In this document: one piece after another, positions 1 through 8,136 of the stretch
Layout of the letters: each line of letters opens with the position of its first letter
Numbering within the stretch: the first letter of the stretch is position 1
Origin: Lojkania enalia
Lineage: Eukaryota; Ascomycota; Dothideomycetes; Pleosporales
Assembly: GCA_010094045.1 (NCBI GenBank)
Contig: ML986588.1
Span: 372,001-436,000, forward strand
Length of the DNA stretch: 64,000 nt
Direction of reading: 5' to 3'
Translations under genes and position numbers: made by a program
Notes under the pieces: model-generated
Databases searched by the model: none
What the model was told of the DNA's origin: nothing
What the model saw: only the letters and a program-made list of their open reading frames with translations

Positions 1-480
1 CGTTATTTGACGATCGGGGACGGCGTCTGACGCGACTGCGCGCTTCTCCGACTCTTGTCTAGCGCTTTCAACACTCTCTATAGCGAGAATAACATAGTAT
101 CGCATCTCCGCGCGGCTAGGCTTCGATTCTTTGCATACCCAATAGGCATCAGCGATGTTATTAAGAAGCTGAAGAACTTGCTTCGCCTTGTCAGCTGCCA
201 TTCCCTCTACGTTGTCTTTCATCTTCTGTTCCAGCACGTACATACTACCTTTGACGTTTTTGAGATAGGGATCCTTTTTCTCATCAACGTAGCCCGATTT
301 GCAGAGTTTGCAGTCAGCGGTGAGTACTTTCGAATTGTTGGAAAAATCGTAGCGGTCTTCGCCCATGTTCTCAAGAGTGGGCAAGCATAGATTAGTGGGC
401 CCACAAAATAACCCTATTCGACGAACGAATCTATACGACATGTGCCCGCACGCGTAGAAGATGTTATCGAGGATGCACAT
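1..480 (-). CDS. Cys-rich fungal protein of the 'MC...C..H' type, 3' end off the window
   Basis: An open frame runs from an ATG at 480 down to base 1 without a stop (160 codons), so the gene is cut by the window edge. The product begins MCILDNIFYACGHMSYR. It has further cysteines (FCG, LCLP) and a CxxC (CKLC) near residue 60, followed by a charged, helix-rich part. The N-terminal pattern M-C-x(n)-Y-x-x-C-x-x-H, then C...C and CxxC, recurs in many small uncharacterised ascomycete proteins and suggests metal binding; no function is known to me. An internal ATG at 366 is possible, but the reading from 480 contains the first Cys/His pair and is preferred. The gene at 28123-28851 starts in a similar way. 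Confidence 0.55.
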   Translation of the reverse strand, partial: MCILDNIFYACGHMSYRFVRRIGLFCGPTNLCLPTLENMGEDRYDFSNNSKVLTADCKLCKSGYVDEKKDPYLKNVKGSMYVLEQKMKDNVEGMAADKAKQVLQLLNNIADAYWVCKESKPSRAEMRYYVILAIESVESARQESEKRAVASDAVPDRQIT

Positions 481-918
481 TCTATGTATTAGATTGAGAA
501 TTTTAGCAATCGACAATGATTCGGTACACTCTTCGCCTACGAAAACCCTCCCTCATAATACAAATGTGTGAACGAGCCTGAATACAAAGTAGGGCAGTTC
601 GGACTTGTTCTTATACATTTTCTGAAGGTCAACATTGTGGAAGTTATTGGAAAATTTATGAAAGACATTGTGAGGCTAGATCAAAATATGGAACACGCTA
701 AAGGCTTGATAAAGGCTTGATAGACAAAAGGCTATTTCTGGTAGTTCTTAAATGCAAGACAAGCTCCGACTTGAAGCTTATGGTATCAATAATTCGCAAA
801 ATTTTGTGATCCGCCCGCACATACCCATTCCAATGTGACGTTTAATAAACCGTTGAAAGGAGATGTATTCCAACTCCTCAAACTATACCGACCCATGGCA
901 TCTGTTAAAGGTCTTGGT
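481..918. other. intergenic, no gene seen
   Basis: The 438 bp upstream of the edge gene and downstream of the galactokinase stop hold no convincing open frame. This is probably the promoter of the left-edge gene plus the galactokinase 3' UTR. Confidence 0.5.
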
Positions 919-2571
919 TTATACCACACTGTCTCCAAGGACCTTGAAGATCATGCTACCACTACCGGGTTTGCTGACAACGACCGCTTCCTTCAACTTC
1001 TCCTCAGTCATGTCTGGAAACTTCTTGCGATAATATTTCTCTTCCCAGATCTTTTTGACCGCATCCACCTTATCATTGGCTACCAAGTGCACACTACAAC
1101 CTCCCCATCCCGCTCCAGTCAATCTGCTTCCAGAAGAACCTGCGCTACGGGCTAGGTCGCACAGTTCGTCAAGTTCCGGGCAACTACAATCGTATATGTC
1201 ACGGCAGGACGCCTGCGTATCATTCATCAGCTCGCCAAGGGAAGATAGGAGCTCCTTGCCGTTTTCGGAGGGGGAAGAAAGTAGTTGACGGAACTTTATC
1301 ACACGAAGAGCCTCGCCGAATACGTGAAGAGCACGCTGTCGCAGCATGAAGTTCTCCGCACGAACTGGAAACTTCGACATGAACCTCTGGTTAAGCTCTT
1401 CCTCCGACATGCCTAGCAATGCCGTAATCTCTCCTCTTGAATAACCCTTTTCTTGAGGTAGATAGTCTGCGGTAAGTTGAATAAGCTTCTGAAGCTGTGA
1501 CTCAAACTCTGCAACTGAGGTTTTCGTATTATCTGCAATACCCTCTTTTTCCTCGAAGTAAGTATCATGAAAACCACGAAGACTGACTCCGAGAGGAGAC
1601 GAATCCTTTGGAAGCTCTCGCTTCAATCCAAAGGCTTTGGCAAGAAACACTGCGGCTAACGTGCATTCAACTACGCGAAGGTTGTAACACACCGGTGCTG
1701 TGACATGTTTATCGGCAGTAACGAAACTCTGTGCTGTGACGAATGTCAGTTCGGGATCCGTTTGCGGAAAGTCAATCGTTGTAAAATTGAGGTTCGGTTT
1801 GAAAGTAACATATAGGGCGGTGCCACGGAGCGAGAAGACCGAAGCTGCTTGGTCCATGCTATCTCAACGGTTAGCACTAATGTAACTAGCGTAGGATAGA
1901 CATACCCTCCTGAGTTGACACCGACGGCACGCTCAGAAACAATAGCGAGTTCGCAAAGCTCTTGTTTGTCTACCTTGGCTTCTCCATTTGCTTTCAGCAC
2001 AGCTAGTGCACTTGTACACACGACAGCGGCGGAGCTTGACAACCCACCCCCGCTGGGCACTGTCCCGTCACATAATATGTCCATCCCTAGAGATATGAAG
2101 CCTCCCCGCTTCTTTTCGAGAAGATGTGATACACCTCGCAATCCTGACTTGAAGTAGTTGGTCCATTCATGCTGCGATGCATCAATTGGAATCTCTCCTT
2201 CTGCGGGTATCTCAAATTCGCGTGATGGAAATTTGCTGGACAGCATGTTCGCTATGCGTATCCTCGGCTTCTCATTCACGGGCTGAGCAGCTACAGCCAT
2301 GATGAAGTCGGCGGTAATGGCCATAGGAAGCACTTCATAAAGCGAGTAGTCAATGTGCTGGGTGCTGTGAGGTTCTGGTTCAGGTGTGAATGGTGTGGGA
2401 CTATACTTCACCAATGATGTTAACACGGCCGGGGCTCCTAGCTATGAAGTCCGCTGATTTGCCGTAGATCTCCTTGAACTTGGCCAGAAGACTCTCCCAT
2501 CGCTTCGTCTCCATCGGGATCGCGTCCTCTGGGTAGATATCTCGGAGAGAAGTTGTAGTCGGAACTTCCAT
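919..2571 (-). CDS. GAL1: galactokinase (GHMP kinase)
   Basis: Galactokinase phosphorylates D-galactose to galactose-1-phosphate, the entry step of the Leloir pathway in the cytosol. Three exons (2407-2571, 1906-2357, 919-1858) joined through introns of 49 and 47 nt give 518 aa, the usual fungal length. Visible signatures: the galactokinase motif GRVNIIGEHIDY (about 48-59, split by intron 1), the GHMP ATP loop GGGLSSSAA (about 158-166), the catalytic-Asp motif GGMDQAAS (about D208) across intron 2, and GSRLTGAGWGG (about 449-459). Intron 2 has a GCTAAC branch site and a TAG acceptor. The start is the ATG reading MEVPTTTS; an in-frame ATG five codons upstream (2586) is the alternative. No other GAL gene is visible nearby. 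Confidence 0.95.
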
Positions 2572-2654
2572 GGTGACGTCACGCAATGAATGCTAGTCGG
2601 ACGAGTCCTAGGAGTTAGATAAAGCCGGGGTGCAATGACACAATTTCCGAACCT

Positions 2655-2656
<2 letters not shown>

Positions 2657-2690
<34 letters not shown>
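2657..2690. repeat. (AG)17 microsatellite
   Basis: A perfect dinucleotide run of 34 bp lies about 90 bp upstream of the galactokinase start. It is a polypurine tract in the promoter and is likely length-polymorphic. Confidence 0.95.
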
Positions 2691-2696
<6 letters not shown>

Positions 2697-2709
2697 AAAT
2701 ATCGCTATT

Positions 2710-2960
2710 AGTGTTAGGCAGTGCAAGCTATAGCGGGGAGAGCGAGAACCGCATGGTGGGGCGCGTCGCTTGGGTTCCGGGAATCGGGATGGCTTCCGAG
2801 CTTGCGGCTGCAGTGCGCCTGTATCACCTTTAGTGCTGGTGGTGAGAGGAAAGCGCGGTACCACAAATCCTGATCGTGTGATATAGTCCGCGTAACAATA
2901 GAGCCTTTAGGAATGGGGTAGTCATCATGGGAGATCAATCGTAAGAGGAAGGCACGCAGG
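2710..2960 (-). pseudogene. possible cytochrome P450 relic
   Basis: The minus strand has a 74-codon frame (2714-2938) reading SHDDYPIPKGSIV then ISHD. This resembles the conserved P450 stretch 'DDxYxGYxIPKGxxVxxNxWxxxHD' before the heme-binding loop. Another frame near 2712-2745 reads GSRSPRYSLHC, which may be a degraded FGFGRRxCPGR heme loop. No flanking exons, intact cysteine motif or splice sites were found, so at best it is a short decayed fragment. The resemblance could be chance. Confidence 0.3.
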
Positions 2961-3044
2961 ATGTGATGACTCTGGGTATCATATTATCTCGAGTCTGGCG
3001 TCCTGGCTGGAAGAAAATTCTCTAGACGGAGCAATATAGTTAGA

Positions 3045-3822
3045 TCAACCTAAACCTCTTCCCCTCCCCCTTGACCCTCGCCCTATGCCGCTGCGACTGC
3101 TGGTCGATCCGCTGCGATTGAGCCCTCTTCCACCTTGACCGCCAACTCCAACATACCCTGATGATGCCGCTGAAGCTGTTCCTCGCGGCCGGACACCACC
3201 CCTACCCCGGCCCCTTGTGCCTGATTTGGATGCAGCCTCTATTCTTCTTCGTTCCTCTTCTGCTCTTCTAACAGCGGCTTCTCGCTTGGCTTGCTCTTCA
3301 GCTTCTCTCCGCTCGGCGGCCTGTTGCCGCTGTATTTCTTCGTTTTGGATATCGACTAGATCTTGGGATGCCCCTTGCCATTGCGGGTTGAGGATCAGGC
3401 GTTGGTTATGCTCTGTTTGGGATAGTATTCGTGTCCAGGTTTGAAGGAGTGTGGAGGCATTCTGTACAGTGCGAGATACAGTCTTGAGATCAGTTAGCAG
3501 GAATGCGCTAAGTTTGACCCGGTAGAGGTCATCGACATACATCCATGTTGCTCTTTGCCTTCTGCAGGCTCTCTACTACACCTTCTATGACCTTGTTGAC
3601 ATTCCGCACGCTCTCCAGCTCTCTCCGCAACGCTGCCTCTCGCGCTTCTTCTGCCGTGTAATGCGACTCTTTCCCACGCGTTTTCCCAGCTGCAGCACCT
3701 TCTCCAGCATCTCCGCCCTCAGCTTGGGCCTTCTTTTTGCTCTTTCGGGCCGCGGGGGTATCGAATAATGCGTCGGAATCGGAGTCTGAGAGACTGAGCG
3801 CGTCCACATTGGAAGGTTCCAT
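3045..3822 (-). CDS. DUO1: DASH complex subunit Duo1
   Basis: Duo1 is a subunit of the DASH/Dam1 ring that couples kinetochores to spindle microtubules. Two exons (3541-3822 and 3045-3482) around a 58-nt GTATGT...CTAAC...AAG intron give 239 aa. Around the junction it reads LQKAKSNMD-TVSRTVQNAS and then TWTRILSQTEHNQRLI, the highly conserved Duo1 core (about 85-125). Downstream is a charged coiled coil rich in E/A/R. The tail is low complexity, with GRGRGG and GRGSRGRGRG (RGG-like) tracts. The N-terminus contains an acidic-serine patch (SLSDSDSD). The gene is divergent from the gene at 4320, with about 500 bp between the starts. Confidence 0.93.
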
Positions 3823-4319
3823 GGAAGCAATGCAACCGATATAACGGGGGAATTGGGTTGGCGCTAAGTGCAGTATTTCATTTCGGTGTTTACATGTGTT
3901 GACCGTGTTTGACGTGTTTGATAGTGGGGCGGCGGGCGAGCTGCAGGTTGTGTTGTCCCAGCGTTGCCAAACTGGGCGGGCGGCCGCCAAGCAATGTTGC
4001 AGCTGGAGGAGGCTGGGTCGCAATTTCCGCCAACCTCTTCGACATCACGCACCTTCGCCTTGACCTTCACCTCGTCCCTACAATACGCTCACTCTCCGCC
4101 CTCTTCCGAGTATACGATACCCCATAGTTTTATTGCTTATCCAATTGAGCCTTTGAGTGGATTTTATCGCGATTGCAAGCCAGTCCTTGCGCTGGTTTCG
4201 GTTTGTTTTGATCTGTGGAGTCGACCATTTCCTCCGGGCGACGCATACACCGCCCTCTGTAGTTCTCCCTCGGGCGCGCACGCAGTTGGGGAAGACCAGG
4301 AAGTTCTTTTGCCTTCACC
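3823..4319. promoter_or_regulatory. shared divergent promoter region
   Basis: 497 bp separate the DUO1 start (minus) from the plus-strand start at 4320. Several overlapping open frames occur on both strands, but none looks conserved. No ACGCGT box is present. Confidence 0.4.
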
Positions 4320-5654
4320 ATGGAGAGGACGCCGTCTCCTCGCCGGGTGCACACTCCTCCGGCCCCGCTTCACGGGACAAAGTACGACTCCTACGAGCCG
4401 TATTCACCTCGGCGGTCCTCTAGAGTTGCAGCTCAACGCGGCTCAACCTCGCAACAGCGCTCACCAAACAGCTCACGCCCGCTGCGAGCCTCGACGCCCA
4501 CAAGCTCCAAGAGGAAGTCGGCCGCTCGCGCCTCAAATCAAGCTCTTTCTCCACCCTCGTCGCCCGTTTCGCCGTACAAGCACGGCTCACATCGCTTGAC
4601 GCGTCCCGCACACCTCGACGCAGATCCGGTTGACTCTGACTCCGACCACGTCGCTCCCACCCCTGCGAAGCGGTATCTATTAGCAATGGAGGGGCGCGGA
4701 ATGCTCCCGACGCCGGCTAAGACTCCCCGAAAGCGCCCGCTTCAATCGGAAGAGGAGCTGAGACCTACCGCACGTGTTCTGTTTCCTAGCCGGCCCGCTA
4801 CTGTGGAAGACGCAATGCCAACTCCCCGCAAGCATCGCAAGAGCCGGAGGGACGTCTATGCCCTGGAGAGTTTCGCGGAACAGATAGATGAGGGTGCGGG
4901 GAAGATTCCAATTTACACGGACTCTAAAGAGCGCGTCCCAGAAGTCGATAACACTGAGGAGAACGTATTTTTGTCACGCAAGGGTAAAGGGAAAGCTAAG
5001 GCAAATGGGAAGTCGGAGCCGCACAAGGTCGATTCAAAAACTGCAAAGATGGAGGAAGCTGTCAATAGAGGCGAGGGAATGATATACACCTTGTATGTGT
5101 CTAATTCATTTCATGTATCTATCTATCTAACTTACTACAGCCGTGGCAAGAAAATCTTCCGTAAATTCGAAGATGGCCCTGTATCTCACGACGAACATCA
5201 GGCGCCCGAATTCTCCGGAGACGAACAATTACGCCGTCGAACTGGTGCAGCAGCTCACAGACCTCTCACTCGCTCATCTATCAAACCGCGGAAGCTCTTC
5301 CAGGAAGAAATTGCGCAACTCCATCGTGAACAGGGTATCGATGACGCGGACGAGGAGGCCGTCACTGATATCGAGGTGCCAATCGCAACACCAAGCCATA
5401 AGCGGCATAAAGAGGCCGATGTTGCCGTTCCTGCTCAGCAAGAAGCGACTCCACCGCCCACTGTTCGCACGAAACGCCGTAAGCATCTCGACATATCCCA
5501 CGACACTATGGAAGTTGATAGCCAAACAGAAATCTCATTCGAAGGCTGGCAGCGCGTGAAGACTAGAAAGCGAAGCGGTTCTGCCTTGGAGAGTGGTACT
5601 GAGAAGCGGACGAGGAGTGAGCCATCCTCATCTATGTCTGTTGACAATATCTGA
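4320..5654 (+). CDS. Ser/Thr-Pro-rich nuclear protein of unknown function with many Cdk consensus sites
   Basis: Exons 4320-5092 and 5141-5654 give 428 aa. The 48-nt intron (GTATGT...ACTACAG) has a length divisible by three and no stop, so retention would give 444 aa. Splicing restores the run MIYTFRGKKIFRKF, which looks like a conserved core. The first 200 residues hold at least six full [ST]-P-x-[KR] sites (SPRR twice, SPYK, TPAK, a TPAK-TPRK pair, TPRK), and basic clusters resemble nuclear localisation signals. The C-terminus is charged and ends in a serine cluster. I do not recognise the family. A cell-cycle-regulated nuclear protein is an inference from the Cdk sites and from being divergent with a kinetochore gene. 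No enzyme domain is visible. Confidence 0.8.
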   Translation: MERTPSPRRVHTPPAPLHGTKYDSYEPYSPRRSSRVAAQRGSTSQQRSPNSSRPLRASTPTSSKRKSAARASNQALSPPSSPVSPYKHGSHRLTRPAHLDADPVDSDSDHVAPTPAKRYLLAMEGRGMLPTPAKTPRKRPLQSEEELRPTARVLFPSRPATVEDAMPTPRKHRKSRRDVYALESFAEQIDEGAGKIPIYTDSKERVPEVDNTEENVFLSRKGKGKAKANGKSEPHKVDSKTAKMEEAVNRGEGMIYTLYVSNSFHVSIYLTYYSRGKKIFRKFEDGPVSHDEHQAPEFSGDEQLRRRTGAAAHRPLTRSSIKPRKLFQEEIAQLHREQGIDDADEEAVTDIEVPIATPSHKRHKEADVAVPAQQEATPPPTVRTKRRKHLDISHDTMEVDSQTEISFEGWQRVKTRKRSGSALESGTEKRTRSEPSSSMSVDNI

Positions 5655-6453
5655 CGCGGCCCTTCTAGCCCGTTGATACTGGCTACCAATGCTGCGACAT
5701 TTTCACCTTGGAGCTAGCATCTCCAGCTTAACCGAAAATCAATCGAGACGGGTCTGATTTTCACGTTTGTTTACGGGGCACTCAAAATGTTCGAAATCTC
5801 GTATACTGGTGCTAGGTTCGGAGTTGAATGATTTATGGACGACTCATCACGACTGCATACGACTACTTTGCTGATACTGCGATTGTAATAGTGGGGTTTC
5901 ACTGCTATATAGTGTTCAATACCCTAGATGGCTTGATACCCTTACTCTCTTTGATTAGTGCACCTGCTGCACTTCGGGATCTGTTCGACCACGAGCCGGT
6001 ACCATTCTCGGGCGTTTAGTTCAATGGAATAAGGCGCAAGTCCGGGAATATTCAAAGCAAGTTTGATTCTTCATGCGGAAAATATCCCTCGGTGCTTGTC
6101 TTTTGCATGTCAAGGATGTCTGTATGCAATAGGGGGGAACTCAATAATCCCATAAGCACGGGTAGTCTCAACGACTAGCGCGTAGGATACTTGATTATCC
6201 GTACGCTTGCTTCTTGTTCTTGTCCGCCTCGTGCATATATAGATTCTCACTGGAAGCGAGCGGTCTTAGCTGAATCAATTGAAGCTGGAATAATGTAGGT
6301 GTTAGAAAATGAAAAATGAAAATCATACTACAATTATTGCATCTAATAGCATTGTGACGGAGCTACGCTGAAATAATTCATCCATGATGCATCTGAATTG
6401 TCCCTTATATGTGGCGGAGCTCTGCTGATACTTTGTAAAGGTCATTCGCCCCA
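5655..6453. other. convergent intergenic region
   Basis: About 800 bp between two convergent stop codons hold only a 63-codon open frame (5828-6019) with no recognisable content. It is probably both 3' UTRs and spacer. Confidence 0.4.
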
Positions 6454-7761
6454 TCAGGCCTTTTTCAGCGGCGCTTTTGCAAAAAAACTAGATAATTTTT
6501 TCATACCGCTCGTATCCACTTTCTTCAACTGCTTGACGCCCCGACTCTCATTCTTCTTCCGCTTCTCTTCCTCTTCTTTTCGTCGCTTCTTCTCCTCGCG
6601 CTCTGTTATTTTCTCTTCGTCATCATCGAGTTGCCGCTTCACAGATATATTATCTAACATGCTCCTCATCGCGGCGGCTTCGGCTTTGAGCTTCGCGACA
6701 GTGGCGAGATGGGTGGTTAGGAGTGTGAAGTCTGGTATAGAGAGTGTGGATGGTTGCGAATCAATTAGGGATTGCAGGCTGCTGCTGTGTAACGGAGACA
6801 AGTAGGAAGAGAGAATGTAGTTTAATGCTGTGCGGAGGCGCAGGAGATTGGGGACGTCAGGAGGTGTTGTGAGGGCTGGTTTGACTTCTTCAACGCTGTC
6901 TACGCTTGCTGCTACTGTTGATACGCTTTCTTCAGTAGTCTGGGAATCCGCGGTTGTTGATGATATTGATGAGCACTGAGAGTCTTCTGTTTGAACGGAT
7001 AAGGCTTCGGGGGTGGGGCCGAGACTACTTTCATCGCGCTTGATGTTCATTATTGGGATGTCGAGGACTGGTTTTATGAATTTTTCCTCCATAGAGGCGG
7101 GGAGTCCTTTCGAGCATATTCGTTCGGCTTTCTGGAACAGTACTTCTAGGAGCTTGTTGTTAGATAGGCGGTACATCTTCTCGTCTCCTGCGTCTACGGT
7201 GTCGCAGAATTGACTTATTCTTTCTTCGATTCTATTTTTTAGCGTGGGATATTGTGCGATTAATGCTCGCCAGTGAGATGAGGATGAGGAAAGCTTATCG
7301 AGATAGTCGTCTAGGCAGAGGTATAGTCGTTTGGTTTCTTTCGCAGTTTCGGGCAATAGTGCAGGGAGTATGAGGAAGAGAATGTCGAATGGTGTTGCGA
7401 TGAATAGGTCCGCTGATTTGGAAATATATCCCGTCCCAAATTGGATACTGTCCTGGTCCAGACCGACATCATTCTCATTCAAGCTCTTCTCCGATGTAAT
7501 CAGCCAACTCCTACACGCCTTCTTCGGTGCCGCAATCTTCGTGAATTCATGGAATCCTTTGTCCGGGCAGAATAAATATCGTGACGGTGCTCCAGTCGCC
7601 GGATTATCCAATGAGACTATTCGTGCGCCTTTCGACGTGTCTTTGGGCAGGACAAAGAGTTTTGGCGCATTCTCTACACTTGGAGGTAGAGGTTTTGGCG
7701 TAGACGTTGTGGGTGGAGAGGTGAGTTCTTTAGCAGCGGGTTTTGAGCGCGTTCGAGCCAT
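6454..7761 (-). CDS. RNH202: ribonuclease H2 subunit B
   Basis: This is the accessory subunit of RNase H2, which removes ribonucleotides misincorporated in DNA and resolves RNA:DNA hybrids. A single exon of 435 aa starts MARTRSKPAAK. It carries the wHTH-type subunit-B fold signatures KLFVLP, RYLFCPDKGFHEFTKIAAPKKACRSW and FIATPFDILFLILP. The middle is low complexity (TTADSQTTEE). The C-terminal coiled-coil/basic part ends with SGMKKLSSFF (residues about 418-427). This is a degenerate PIP box of the M-K-x-hydrophobic-x-x-F-F type known from human RNASEH2B and should bind PCNA. The gene is head to head with MCM10 over 375 bp. Confidence 0.9.
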   Translation of the reverse strand: MARTRSKPAAKELTSPPTTSTPKPLPPSVENAPKLFVLPKDTSKGARIVSLDNPATGAPSRYLFCPDKGFHEFTKIAAPKKACRSWLITSEKSLNENDVGLDQDSIQFGTGYISKSADLFIATPFDILFLILPALLPETAKETKRLYLCLDDYLDKLSSSSSHWRALIAQYPTLKNRIEERISQFCDTVDAGDEKMYRLSNNKLLEVLFQKAERICSKGLPASMEEKFIKPVLDIPIMNIKRDESSLGPTPEALSVQTEDSQCSSISSTTADSQTTEESVSTVAASVDSVEEVKPALTTPPDVPNLLRLRTALNYILSSYLSPLHSSSLQSLIDSQPSTLSIPDFTLLTTHLATVAKLKAEAAAMRSMLDNISVKRQLDDDEEKITEREEKKRRKEEEEKRKKNESRGVKQLKKVDTSGMKKLSSFFAKAPLKKA

Positions 7762-8136
7762 TGCCGTATATATCTAAAGGGATAAAACTGTGAAGTAAAA
7801 GTGTAAAGCAAGGTACACGGTAGCACTGCAATTGAGAGCAATGCTATGTTAAATGGACCTGTAGGGTAGCGCGGAGGCAGGCCCATTAGCGGCGACGCGT
7901 CGGAAGCGAAAGCGCGTCATCCTTGCCATGCCGTTTCAGATTTGGTGAATGACAACCTTACTCTTACGACGTACGAACCGCCGAAAGTCAACAACGTCCC
8001 TAACCAACGCGGCACGCGCCAATACCCTCTCCTGTCGCCACCGACGAACATTAGATTGCAAACGCCGGTATTTGTGGAGTCTTGGCGTGGATATGGGCGC
8101 CGTTTCAGCGCTACAAACCGCAGTACCTCCGCAACG
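7762..8136. promoter_or_regulatory. bidirectional promoter with an MCB box between RNH202 and MCM10
   Basis: The 375-bp gap between two divergent DNA-replication genes contains a perfect MluI cell-cycle box, ACGCGT at 7895-7900. A second GCGCGTCA-like copy lies about 12 bp downstream. MCB elements are bound by MBF (Mbp1/Swi6-type factors) at G1/S in fungi. Chance occurrence of one ACGCGT in this length is roughly one in ten. Confidence 0.5.
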
